NCBI GenBank assembly: GCA_002343845.1
Contig: DDSQ01000184.1
Location: forward strand, 18,402 to 82,401
From: Planctomycetes bacterium UBA2386
GTDB lineage: Bacteria; Planctomycetota; UBA1135; UBA2386
Direction: 5' to 3'
Length of the DNA: 64,000 bases
The stretch's first letter is position 1. Each line of letters opens with the position of its first letter. Below the pieces are notes generated by a model, which made no database searches, was not told the origin of the DNA, and was given only the letters and a program-made list of their open reading frames with translations. Positions 34,411 through 42,403 of this stretch are shown piece by piece. The translations under genes were made by a program, and so were the position numbers.

Positions 34411-35973
34411 TCAGTGGCAGCGAGCGGCAGCGTCGGCGCGCATCGCCTCGGCCAACCAGCGCTCACGGTCGTCGCCCGGGGCCAGCATGCCGGCAGCGAC
34501 TACGGCGTCGGCGGTGCGCCCGACGCGCAGCGCAGCAGCGATTGCTGCCACCAGCACCTTGGTGCGCCGTTCGCCCGCCGCGAGCGGGTCGTAGTCGACG
34601 ACCTCGGCGATGAAGTCGTGCAGTTCGCGGTCGACCCGCCACAGCTCCCACCGCGTGTGGCCATGGGTGGTCTCGCCGCCAGGCCGTTTCGCGAGGCTCG
34701 CGAACGCCTCGACGCCCTGCCCGAAGTACTCGGCGTCGTTGGTGGCCGCGTAATAGTCCAGGCACCGCCCGGCCGCGACCGCCTGCTGCCAGAGCGAACG
34801 GATGCGGGCGCGCTGCACCCGCGACAACGCGTAGAAGTGGACCTGGTGCGCGACCTCGTGCGCGAGCGTGTCGAAGCCGAACATCGCCGCGTCGTCGAGC
34901 GCCTCGATGCCAGTCGCCGCGTGCACGCCGCCGACGCCGCGCACGTCGTCCCAGACCCGACCGTCGAAGGTGCGCCGCCCACGCAGGTTGCCGCGCTCCT
35001 CGGCATCGGTCGTGCGTTCGAGCTCCAGCAGCAGGTCATGGCGGCCGCCGATCGCGACCAGCTTGCCGAGGTGCCGGCCGAACATCGCCGCCGTGCGATC
35101 GACGACGGCTCGGCGCGCGGCCGAGAGACGTTCGTAGCCCGGCACGAACTGGGCGACCGGCAAGCCGCGCACGTCGGTCGGCGGCATCGCGGCGACCAGC
35201 GCCGCGAACGTCGGATCGCCGGCCGCCATGCACGACGCCGCCTGCCGCGCGAAGAGCACTTCCCCGAGCAGCCGGTGCGCGACGGCGTGGCCCGATGTGG
35301 CGGCGAGCACCTGCCGCAGGTGCTCGATCGCGCGCTCGCGATCGCCTCGCGTCATGGCGGCGACCGCGGCTTGGAGTTCCGCGTCGATCGGTGCCGGTCC
35401 CGGTGGCAGCAGGCCCGACCCCAACCGCAGGTGCGCCTCGGCGTGCAGCGGATCGCGCTCGACCACCCGCCGGTAGCTGGACGCGGCGTCGTCGATGCGT
35501 TGCACGCGGAACAGCGCCGACGCGCGCGCCGCCAGCAGCACCGCACCAGGGTCGTCGACGCGCGAGGTGAACACGCCGGCGCGGGCGACCGCTTCGTCGA
35601 ACCGCCGGGCTCGGATCAGCGCCCGCACGCACAGCGCCATGCCGTCCTGGCTGCCCGTGACGACCCGTAGTGCTGCCTCGGCATGCGCGAGCGCGAACGC
35701 GCTCTCGCCGAGCATCAGGTGCGCGCGACCGAGACCAAGGTGGCACGGTGCCGGCGGTGCGCCATCTCGCATGGCCGCGCGGAACGCGTCCCACGCCAAC
35801 ACCGGGTCTTCCGCCGTGAGCAGGGCATCGCCGGCCGCCAGCAGCGCCCCGCCAGCGCCCGGCCCTTCGCCGGCCGGGGCAGGGTTCTGCGCCCGCAGCG
35901 GCAGTAGCGCAATCGCGCACCACGAGGCGAGCGCCGCGCCGAAGGCGGCGCGCGATGGAAGACTGCGGGACAC
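34411..35973 (-). CDS. exported TPR protein with a gluzincin-type metallopeptidase domain
   Basis: The 520-aa product starts at GTG 35973 with a signal peptide (FGAALASWCAIALLPLRAQ). Residues about 40-255 are TPR-like helices (LARRALYEAL-type spacing, e.g. AEAHLRLGSGLL). A zincin domain follows with H372-E-V-A-H376 in THE-like context LAHEVAHQVHFYAL. A downstream YYAATNDAEYFGQGVEAF block supplies the third ligand Glu, as in MtfA and lethal-factor-like enzymes. The active site is intact. Substrate unknown; the TPR part may select protein partners in the periplasm. It lies 51 bp upstream of radC on the same strand, so the two may share a transcript. Confidence 0.78.
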   Translation of the reverse strand: MSRSLPSRAAFGAALASWCAIALLPLRAQNPAPAGEGPGAGGALLAAGDALLTAEDPVLAWDAFRAAMRDGAPPAPCHLGLGRAHLMLGESAFALAHAEAALRVVTGSQDGMALCVRALIRARRFDEAVARAGVFTSRVDDPGAVLLAARASALFRVQRIDDAASSYRRVVERDPLHAEAHLRLGSGLLPPGPAPIDAELQAAVAAMTRGDRERAIEHLRQVLAATSGHAVAHRLLGEVLFARQAASCMAAGDPTFAALVAAMPPTDVRGLPVAQFVPGYERLSAARRAVVDRTAAMFGRHLGKLVAIGGRHDLLLELERTTDAEERGNLRGRRTFDGRVWDDVRGVGGVHAATGIEALDDAAMFGFDTLAHEVAHQVHFYALSRVQRARIRSLWQQAVAAGRCLDYYAATNDAEYFGQGVEAFASLAKRPGGETTHGHTRWELWRVDRELHDFIAEVVDYDPLAAGERRTKVLVAAIAAALRVGRTADAVVAAGMLAPGDDRERWLAEAMRADAAARCH

Positions 35974-36084
35974 GCAGCGCCCTTTTCGGCAGTCGCGGGC
36001 CGGCGGCTGGCGAGCGACAGTCCCGGCAGCGAAGCCGCCGACGGCAAGGCGACTACGAAGCCGCCCCGCGCGCGGCGATCCCCG

Positions 36085-37269
36085 TCACTTGCTCGGCGCG
36101 CCGAGCACTTCGAGGCGTTCGACGTCGATCACGCTCAGGCTCTCGGTCACCGGGCGGCGGCGCGGGCCGTTCACGCCGACTTCGTAGTCGACGAACAGGG
36201 CGAGGTCGTAGCGGTTGTTGCTGCACTGCAGCAGGTACTGCCGTTGCCCGCCCTTCTCGAGGTAGTAGACGCCCGGCGCGGCAAGGCGGCGCTCGTAGCG
36301 CAGCCAGCCGATCGAACGGAAGCGCTCGAGCTGGTCCTTCGTCTCCGGCGGCGGCGCATCGCCGACCGGCGGCTTGCTGTCCTTCAGCACCGAGGCCTCG
36401 ACGATCCAGCGCTGCGTGTCCATGCGCTTCTTCAGCGCTTCGATCGCCGGACGACCGGCCGACTCGGCGGCCAACGACTCGGTGAGTCGATCGAGCGCCG
36501 CCGTCAGCGGCGCGTAGTCCTGCTCGTTGAGGGTCTTCTTGGTCTCGGCGGTGAACGCGTCCTGCACGACCTGGACGGCGGCGAGATCGGCCTGGTCCTG
36601 CGCCTCGCGCGCCTTCTGGGCGGCGATCGCGTCGAGCCGCGCCTGCACGGCGGCCTGGTGCTGCTGCTGCAGCAGGGCGACGGCCTTCTGCACCTCGGGG
36701 TCGGCCGCATCGGCGGCGGCCACCTCGGCCTCGGCGACCCACGCGTCGACGCCGGGCACGCGCACCTTGAACCAATCCTCGTGCTCGCCGACGACGTGCA
36801 GCGTGGTGCTGGCCGCGAGCTGCGCCACCGGCGCTTCGCTCGAGCGCGGCCGATAACGGAACGCCACCTTGTCGCCCTTGGTCTTCACCTCACCCGCAGC
36901 GGTGGACTCGGTGAACTTCTTGCTGACGAAGCCGAGCGGGCCGAGCGGCAGGACCACGGCGCGGAAGCCGTTCTCGCTGCGGCCGAGCGCCACCACCTGG
37001 TCCTTGGCCAGGCTCTCCTCGAACACCGGCGGCTGCGCCACCGCACTCGGCCAGCAACGCAGCGGCGCCTGGTCGGCGACGACTCGGCCGAAGGCCGGCG
37101 CGGCGACGGGCGGCGCTGGTTCCTGGCCAGCGGGCGGCGGCGGCGCGACCGGCGTCTGCGCGGCAGCCGCGGCAACGAGCAGCGCACCGGCCAACAAGCA
37201 CGGTGCGAACGACGGAGAACGGCGACCCGGCACAGCCCGGGTGCTGGATGCGCAAAGACGAAGGACCAT
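36085..37269 (-). CDS. exported SH3-like / coiled-coil protein
   Basis: The 394-aa protein has a signal peptide (LLAGALLVAAAAAQ) and a Pro-rich spacer. Two SH3-like beta modules follow at about 60-120 (VVADQAPLRCWPSA, ENGFRAVVLPLGPLGFVSKK) and about 130-185 (VAFRYRPRSSEAPVAQL, EDWFKVRVPGVDAWVAEAEV). Then comes a helical stretch (about 195-280) rich in Gln/Ala, and a basic beta C terminus. Bacterial SH3 modules bind cell-wall peptides, so a periplasmic wall-associated role is likely but inferred. It has a good SD (GAGG, 5 nt from ATG), unlike most genes here. It is divergent from the PEGA lipoprotein gene. Confidence 0.72.
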   Translation of the reverse strand: MVLRLCASSTRAVPGRRSPSFAPCLLAGALLVAAAAAQTPVAPPPPAGQEPAPPVAAPAFGRVVADQAPLRCWPSAVAQPPVFEESLAKDQVVALGRSENGFRAVVLPLGPLGFVSKKFTESTAAGEVKTKGDKVAFRYRPRSSEAPVAQLAASTTLHVVGEHEDWFKVRVPGVDAWVAEAEVAAADAADPEVQKAVALLQQQHQAAVQARLDAIAAQKAREAQDQADLAAVQVVQDAFTAETKKTLNEQDYAPLTAALDRLTESLAAESAGRPAIEALKKRMDTQRWIVEASVLKDSKPPVGDAPPPETKDQLERFRSIGWLRYERRLAAPGVYYLEKGGQRQYLLQCSNNRYDLALFVDYEVGVNGPRRRPVTESLSVIDVERLEVLGAPSK

Positions 37270-37274
37270 GATTT

Positions 37275-37278
37275 CCTC
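37275..37278 (-). promoter_or_regulatory. Shine-Dalgarno site of the SH3-like protein gene
   Basis: GAGG on the minus strand, 5 nt before the ATG at 37269. One of only a few clear SD sites in the window. Confidence 0.55.
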
Positions 37279-37428
37279 GCAGGGACTGACCGGAACCTGG
37301 CGCGGCTGGCGCGGGGGACCACCCGCACTGCCGAAGGCACGATGCTACCGGACTTCGTTCGGAAGACGAGCCTCCGCCTGCACGATTCCGCGCCCGCCCG
37401 GCTGGTCGCCGGCCCCGGCGGCAGCCGA

Positions 37429-37434
37429 TAGCAT
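37429..37434 (+). promoter_or_regulatory. -10 element of the PEGA lipoprotein gene
   Basis: TAGCAT followed by exactly 7 nt and then ATG, the spacing expected when transcription starts on the A of the start codon. Confidence 0.55.
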
Positions 37435-37441
37435 CCCGCCG

Positions 37442-37903
37442 ATGCTGCGTTCGCCGCTGTCCCTCCTGCTCTGCCTCGCCGCGGGCGGCTGCACGTGGTT
37501 CTCGAGCGCCGAACGGGTCCTCGTCACCAGCGAGCCGCCGGGCGCGCGCATCCTGGTCGACGGCAAGGACACCGGCCGCACCACGCCAGCCAGCCTGCCG
37601 ATCGGCGGCCTGTTCGGCAGCGACCACGTGATCTCGCTCGAGAAGAAAGGCTACCGCCAAGCACACCGGCGAACCTGCCAGTACACCGAGGGCTACACCT
37701 CGAAGTGGATCGACGGCGCGTTCGAAGTGGTGATGCCGCCGCTGCCGCTGTTCTGGACCACCGGCGACTTCATCGCGCCGTTCGGCGTGCGCAGTGCGGT
37801 GATCCCGGGCGAGCTGTGGGTCGTGCTCGAGCGCGAGGACGCGCCGAAGCTCGGCTTCGACCTGCTGCCGCCGCCGGCCGCCACCGGTTCCGGCCGGCCG
37901 TGA
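37442..37903 (+). CDS. PEGA-domain lipoprotein
   Basis: The 153-aa protein has a lipobox (LCLAAGGC, Cys near residue 17). Residues about 28-75 form a PEGA domain: VTSEPPGARILVDGKDTGRT then TPASLPIGG and a strand ending in KKGY. PEGA modules are surface or periplasmic beta domains common in planctomycetes and often bind envelope polymers. The C-terminal part is hydrophobic and aromatic (PPLPLFWTTGDFIAPFG), possibly membrane-associated. Its TGA overlaps the GTG start of gmhB (GTGA at 37900-37903), so the two are translated together although they look functionally unrelated. Confidence 0.8.
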   Translation: MLRSPLSLLLCLAAGGCTWFSSAERVLVTSEPPGARILVDGKDTGRTTPASLPIGGLFGSDHVISLEKKGYRQAHRRTCQYTEGYTSKWIDGAFEVVMPPLPLFWTTGDFIAPFGVRSAVIPGELWVVLEREDAPKLGFDLLPPPAATGSGRP

Positions 37904-38451
37904 AGCCGACGGTCTTCCTCGACCGCGACGGCACGTTGAACGCGGAGGTCGGGTTCGTGGCGCGGCCCGAGCAACTGCGCGTGCTGCCCGGCGTGCGCGA
38001 GGCGCTCGAGCGCCTCAGCGCTGCGGGCAACCGGCTGGTCGTCGTCACCAACCAGAGCGGCATCGCGCGTGGGCTCTACGACCAGCGTGATCTCGCGGCC
38101 GTGCACGCGGCCCTGCACGAAGCGCTCGACGGCCTGCCCGAGGCGTACCTGCACTGCCCCCACCATCCAGACGGCGGTCTCGGCTACGGCGGCGAATGCG
38201 CGTGCCGCAAGCCCGGAGCTGGGCTTCTGCACCAGGCGCGCGAACTGCTCGGCGTCGACTTCGCCGGCGGCGTGATCATCGGCGACAGCGCGCGCGATCT
38301 GCTGATGGCACGTGGACTGCCGTTGCGCACCGTGCTCGTGCGCAGCGGCAAGCCGGTCGACGGCCAACGCGACGCGCTGCGCGCGGCGGGGCTCGTTCCA
38401 GACCACGAAGCCGCCGATCTGGCGGCGGCGGTCGACTGGCTACTTCGCTGA
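37900..38451 (+). CDS. gmhB: D-glycero-D-manno-heptose-1,7-bisphosphate 7-phosphatase-type HAD
   Basis: The 183-aa HAD-superfamily phosphatase has the nucleophile motif FLDRDGTLN (D8, D10), VVVTNQSGIARGLYD, the zinc site CPHHPDGGLGYGGECACRKP, and the acid motif IIGDSARDLLMA. This combination is diagnostic of GmhB/HisB-N-type enzymes. GmhB makes heptose 1-phosphate for LPS core or nucleotide-heptose glycans, consistent with the glycosyltransferases downstream. Histidinol-phosphatase is an alternative, but no his genes are nearby. It starts at GTG 37900, coupled to the PEGA gene, and ends overlapping the convergent small membrane protein gene by 12 bp. Confidence 0.85.
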   Translation: MKPTVFLDRDGTLNAEVGFVARPEQLRVLPGVREALERLSAAGNRLVVVTNQSGIARGLYDQRDLAAVHAALHEALDGLPEAYLHCPHHPDGGLGYGGECACRKPGAGLLHQARELLGVDFAGGVIIGDSARDLLMARGLPLRTVLVRSGKPVDGQRDALRAAGLVPDHEAADLAAAVDWLLR

Positions 38452-38673
38452 CGGCGGCCGGCGCGCTGCGCGCAGCGCGAAGAAGCACGTGACGCACGAC
38501 ACCGCCGACACGGACAGCCCGGCGATCAAGCTCGGCGTGCTGTCGAAGAACTTGTAGCCGCCGAAGCCGACTGCGGCGCCGATCGAGACGCCGGCGCAAC
38601 TCGCGTAGAAGCCGCCGAGCGCAGGCGACCACTTGGTGTGTTCGGCCTGCGGGGGTGCTGGCCTGCCGGTCAC
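38440..38673 (-). CDS. small two-helix membrane protein
   Basis: This 77-aa protein starts at GTG 38673, overlapping the stop of the GT2-FemAB gene (GTGA). Two hydrophobic helices (about 24-45 and 52-70) frame a short loop, YKFFDSTPS, with a basic tail. I do not recognise the family; the topology resembles small AtpZ-like or glycan-operon accessory proteins. Its position as the last gene of the glycosyltransferase operon suggests a membrane-complex subunit. The 12-bp overlap with gmhB is tail to tail. Confidence 0.6.
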   Translation of the reverse strand: MTGRPAPPQAEHTKWSPALGGFYASCAGVSIGAAVGFGGYKFFDSTPSLIAGLSVSAVSCVTCFFALRAARRPPSAK

Positions 38674-40802
38674 GGGATGTAGCGCGACAGCCGCGCGCCG
38701 AGTTGGTTGCAGACGAACATCGGCAGATGCGACCAGATGCGCCGCGGCAGCGCCAGCTTCGGATTGCTCGGGTGGAAGTCGGGCAACGAAGCGCCCTTCG
38801 CCAGCAGCAGATACTCGTAGTGCAGCGGCTCGGCGGTGAAGCCCATGTTCTTCTTGAACTTCGCCGGCCCGGAGTCCGCGCGGCTGCGGCCGAAGTCGAA
38901 GCGCCGGTATCCCTGCTCGACCGCCCACTCCATGATCGCGCAGTAGATCCAGTTGTTGACGCCGGTGTCGTTGACGTCGTTGCGCGAGCCCGAGTAGTAG
39001 GCGTAGACAGTGTCCTTGAAGCAGAACGACATCACCGCGGCGAGCGTGCGCCCGCGCGGGTCGACGGCGCGGTGGATCACCGCCCCGCGCCCGAACTCCT
39101 CGGCGAGGCCCGCGAACCAGCCCTTGGGCAGCGACGGCGAGCCGAGCCGCCGCTTGTTCTCGGCGAACAGCGCGAACAGTTCGTCGACCGAGCCGTCGGG
39201 CGTGACCTTGATGCCGAACGACTCGCGCCGCTCGGCGGTCGCCGGCGCCGCCACTTCGCGGGCGCAGCGCACTTCGGCGCGCGCCTTCTTCGGGATGCGC
39301 GCCATCACTTCGGCCGGATCCTCGGGCAGATCGCAGCGGAACGTCACGTAGAGCGGCGACCGGGTGCGTTCGCCGGGCCGCGCCTCGAGGTGGCGCAGTT
39401 CGACGTAGCCGACGCCGAGTTCGCGGCCCAGGCTCTCGGCGCGGTCGAGCAGGGCTTGCTGCGCACGTTCGTCGTCGGCGAGCAACCCGCCGTAGACGGC
39501 GTACGGCACGCTGATCAGGTTGCGGCCGAGGAACGGGCTCTTGGCCAAGAACAGCGGCAGCACGCCGATCCAGCGCCGCCCTTCCTCGACGACGAGATGA
39601 TGCGGCTGATGGCGGAACCGTTCGGCGACGACGCGTCCCCAGCCGGTGCGGTGGAAGAACGTGCCCAGCGCGTGCCGGCTGACGTAGCTGTCCCACCGCG
39701 AATCCTCGCCGGGCAGCAGTTCGCGCACGCGCAGCGCCGAGGACGTCGCCTCGGTCGGCGCGACGCCATTCGGTGTCGCGGCGACCATCGCCGGAACCGA
39801 CGCCGGTGGCGGCGCATCCCGCACCGGTTCTTCCGCATGACCGGGTGGGAACTCCGCCCCACCCTCGACCTGGTCCTCGATCTTGTAGTCACGGAGGTTC
39901 GGCGCCTGCGTGAAGATGATGATCTCGCCGATCAGGCCGAAGCCGATCAGCTGCACGCCGAACGCCGCGAGGATCGACGCGATCACGAACGCCGGCTTGT
40001 CGGCCAGCGAGGCGCCTTCGACGGTCAACCGCTCCCAGAGGTGCCAGAGGGCGATCGGCGCGCCGAGGGCGATCGCGGCGAAGCCGAGGTACCCGAAGAA
40101 GCGCAGCGGGCGCTGCGTGAATCGCGTCAGGAACGTGATCGCGAGGATGTCGAGCAGCCGCCGCAGGTAGACGCCGACCCCGTAGAAGCCGGCGCGGCCC
40201 TTCTCCTCGCGGTGCCGCACGCGCACCTCGACCACGCGGAAGCCCTGCCGCCGCGCCATGACGGGCAGGAAACGGTAGAGCTCGCCGTAGACCGCGACCT
40301 CCTCGAGCACCACGCGGCGGAAGCCGCGCGTGCCGGAGTTCAGGTCGTGGAACGGCATGTTCATGATGAACCGCAGCACCAGGTTGAAGAACCGCGACTG
40401 CAGCTGGTTCAGCCACGGATCGATGCGCGAGTCGCGCCAGGTGGCGACGCAGTCCGCGCCCGCCTCGAGCGCCTTCACGACCTTGAGCACGTCGTCGGGC
40501 TCGATCTGCAGGTACGGCGGCACGTTGACGACGAGGTCGCCGGTCGCCTTGGCGACGCCGGCGGACAATGCGATCGACTCTCCGAGCCCGCCGCCCTCGA
40601 GCTGCACGATGCGCACCGACCAGCGCGTCGCGACTTCGCGCAGTTCGGCTTCGAAGCGACCCGCCGGGCCGTCGAGCACCACCACGAACTCGCAACGGTA
40701 GCCACCGCTGACGAGGGCCTTGCCGAACGCGTCGACGACGTCGCGCGGATGCCCTTCGGGCCCCGCGATCGCGACCACGACCGAGACCAGTGGCGCGGTC
40801 AT
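38670..40802 (-). CDS. fusion of a degenerate GT2-type domain and a FemAB-like acyl/aminoacyl transferase
   Basis: The 710-aa protein has three parts. Residues 1-230 keep the DPM1/GtrB-like GT2 fold (FHDLNSGTRGFRR, RVRHREEKGRAGFYG), but the nucleotide site is lost: DDGS is now LDGP (about 43-46) and the metal-binding DxD site reads NVPPY (93-97). Residues about 232-300 form membrane helices. After a Pro/Ala linker, residues about 358-700 form a FemAB/GNAT-like domain of the exosortase (XrtA)/PEP-CTERM-associated type: FFHRTGWGRVVAERFRHQPH, GVLPLFLAKSPF, YAYYSGSR and FDFGRSRADSGPAKFKKNMG. The N-terminal part may now bind or scaffold the preceding intact GT2, which it overlaps by ATGA. Confidence 0.85.
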   Translation of the reverse strand: MTAPLVSVVVAIAGPEGHPRDVVDAFGKALVSGGYRCEFVVVLDGPAGRFEAELREVATRWSVRIVQLEGGGLGESIALSAGVAKATGDLVVNVPPYLQIEPDDVLKVVKALEAGADCVATWRDSRIDPWLNQLQSRFFNLVLRFIMNMPFHDLNSGTRGFRRVVLEEVAVYGELYRFLPVMARRQGFRVVEVRVRHREEKGRAGFYGVGVYLRRLLDILAITFLTRFTQRPLRFFGYLGFAAIALGAPIALWHLWERLTVEGASLADKPAFVIASILAAFGVQLIGFGLIGEIIIFTQAPNLRDYKIEDQVEGGAEFPPGHAEEPVRDAPPPASVPAMVAATPNGVAPTEATSSALRVRELLPGEDSRWDSYVSRHALGTFFHRTGWGRVVAERFRHQPHHLVVEEGRRWIGVLPLFLAKSPFLGRNLISVPYAVYGGLLADDERAQQALLDRAESLGRELGVGYVELRHLEARPGERTRSPLYVTFRCDLPEDPAEVMARIPKKARAEVRCAREVAAPATAERRESFGIKVTPDGSVDELFALFAENKRRLGSPSLPKGWFAGLAEEFGRGAVIHRAVDPRGRTLAAVMSFCFKDTVYAYYSGSRNDVNDTGVNNWIYCAIMEWAVEQGYRRFDFGRSRADSGPAKFKKNMGFTAEPLHYEYLLLAKGASLPDFHPSNPKLALPRRIWSHLPMFVCNQLGARLSRYIP

Positions 40803-41812
40803 CGACTCGCCTCCCGCGCCGTGATCGAGATGCGCTGGCGGAAGAACTTCGAGACCTTGACCTGCAGTTCGGCGAGGAACCCGAGCAGGAACACGTTCAT
40901 CGCGATCAACAGCGCCACCGACGCTGCCGCGACCGCACCCATGTCCGAGCCGCCGAACACGTCCCACGTACCGTCGCGCCGGACCTTCACGAAGCCGAGC
41001 AGGAACATCACCGGCGCCAACAGGAACAGCGGCAACGCCAGCAGCGAGAACCAGCGGATCGGATGCGCCGCGAACTGGATCAGCATCTTGATGCCGACGA
41101 GATCCGCGAGCACCCGGAAGACGCGACCGAGGCCGTACTTCGACCGCCCGGCGCGGCGCGCGTGGTGGCGCACCGGCAGTTCGGTGATCCGCGCGCCGAT
41201 GCCCGCACCCAGCGCCGCCAGGAAACGGTGCATGTCCGAGTACAGGTAGAGACTGCGCACGACCCAGCTGCGGTAGGCCTTCAACGAACAGCCGGTGTCG
41301 TGGATGCGCGCGCCGGTCACGCGGGCGATCAGGAAGTTGGCGATGCGGCTCGGCAGCAGGCGCGTCGCGACACGGTCCTGGCGCCAGCGCCGCCAACCGC
41401 AGACGACGTCGTAGCCCTCGTCGAGCTTCTGCACGAGCCGGCCGATGTCGGCGGGGTCGTTCTGCAGATCGCCGTCCATCGACACGATCGTGCGGCCACG
41501 CGCGTGGCGGAACCCGGCCGCCATCGCCGCGGTCTGGCCGTAGTTGCGGCGGAACAGCACGAGGCGCAGGCACGGGTCGACGGCCGCCAGGGCTCGCATC
41601 GCGTCGCGCGTGCCGTCGGTGCTGCCGTCGTCGACGAAGACGATCTCGTAGGACCGACCGAGCAGCCGCAGCGCCTCGGTCAGCGCCTCGTGCAGCGGCA
41701 CGACGTTCTCGCGCTCGTTGTAGATCGGCACCACGACGCTGAGGCCCGGCGGCGGAGCACCAGCCGTTGCTGCGGGCCCGGCCAGGCCGCGTGGATCGGA
41801 GGGCACGCTCAC
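40799..41812 (-). CDS. DPM1/GtrB-like polyprenyl-phosphate glycosyltransferase (GT2)
   Basis: The 337-aa protein keeps all GT2 catalytic landmarks: VVVPIYNERENV, FVDDGSTDG (D61, D62), VSMDGDLQNDP (D113-G-D115), GCSLKAYRS and the basic HHARRAGRSKYG. Two C-terminal membrane helices place it in the DPM1/GtrB/ArnC group, which moves a sugar from a nucleotide donor to undecaprenyl phosphate. I chose GTG 41812; the frame is open to GTG 41845. It is the first gene of an operon with the degenerate GT2-FemAB protein and the small membrane protein, and overlaps the former by 4 bp. It probably feeds an exported polysaccharide or glycolipid. Confidence 0.9.
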   Translation of the reverse strand: MSVPSDPRGLAGPAATAGAPPPGLSVVVPIYNERENVVPLHEALTEALRLLGRSYEIVFVDDGSTDGTRDAMRALAAVDPCLRLVLFRRNYGQTAAMAAGFRHARGRTIVSMDGDLQNDPADIGRLVQKLDEGYDVVCGWRRWRQDRVATRLLPSRIANFLIARVTGARIHDTGCSLKAYRSWVVRSLYLYSDMHRFLAALGAGIGARITELPVRHHARRAGRSKYGLGRVFRVLADLVGIKMLIQFAAHPIRWFSLLALPLFLLAPVMFLLGFVKVRRDGTWDVFGGSDMGAVAAASVALLIAMNVFLLGFLAELQVKVSKFFRQRISITAREASR

Positions 41813-41888
41813 GGTTCGCGGCCGAATAGTGCGTCGCCGCGGCACCGGACGCGAGCCTTCTCGGCGAAGAGTGCCCCCGTACGCCGCG

Positions 41889-42296
41889 TCATGCCGCCCA
41901 CCACGCCGTCGACGCCAGCGACAGCACCGCCAGGACGACTGCGGTCCACAAGCCGCGTCGCCGCGAGGCGTGGCGCAGTCGATGCCCGGGGCCGGTCAGG
42001 ACCACCGCGGGCACGCCGACGGCGGTCGGCTCGTGCCGAACCTCGCCCGGCAGCGCCGACGTGGCGACGCCACGCAGCACGTCGGCCAGCAGCACTCCCT
42101 TCCACTCCCGGCACAACCGCGGCGCTGGAACGGGTTCGGGACCAGGGCGCGGCCCCTCGACGATCTGCAGGCCGGGCCGCGGGTTGCTGCGCGTCGCGGG
42201 AACTGCCTCTTCCGGGTCGGCCGTCACGACGGTGGTATCGACCGTGCGGGGTCGCGCGCCTGAGCCGCTCCACGGCTCGATGCCCTGGCGCCACAA
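41889..42296 (-). CDS. small C-terminally anchored protein
   Basis: This 135-aa protein starts at TTG 42296. It is Pro/Arg-rich and largely disordered to about residue 110, then has a single hydrophobic helix at the extreme C terminus (GLWTAVVLAVLSLASTAWW), a tail-anchor arrangement. No family is recognised. A TAGGGT element 12 nt before the TTG, and divergence from the pseudo-kinase gene, support it as real; a GTG at 42237 is an alternative start. It ends 76 bp before the GT2 start on the same strand. Confidence 0.5.
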   Translation of the reverse strand: MWRQGIEPWSGSGARPRTVDTTVVTADPEEAVPATRSNPRPGLQIVEGPRPGPEPVPAPRLCREWKGVLLADVLRGVATSALPGEVRHEPTAVGVPAVVLTGPGHRLRHASRRRGLWTAVVLAVLSLASTAWWAA

Positions 42297-42308
42297 CGAC
42301 TTCTCGCC

Positions 42309-42314
42309 ACCCTA
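42309..42314 (-). promoter_or_regulatory. -10 element of the tail-anchored protein gene
   Basis: TAGGGT on the minus strand, 12 nt before the TTG start. A TACGAT on the plus strand (42313-42318) and TAGCCT (42340-42345) are candidates for the divergent gene. Confidence 0.4.
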
Positions 42315-42403
42315 CGATGCAACCGGAGCATCGCCGGGCTAGCCTGCGCAACGCCGTTCGCTGCCGTCGTCGGTCCGGCCCCCACCAGGCTTTCGCATTC
42401 GCA

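Noticed and set aside
42340..42345. TAGCCT as a leaderless promoter of the pseudo-kinase
   Set aside because: It is 58 nt from the ATG at 42404 and no nearer in-frame start exists, so it would give a normal leader at most.
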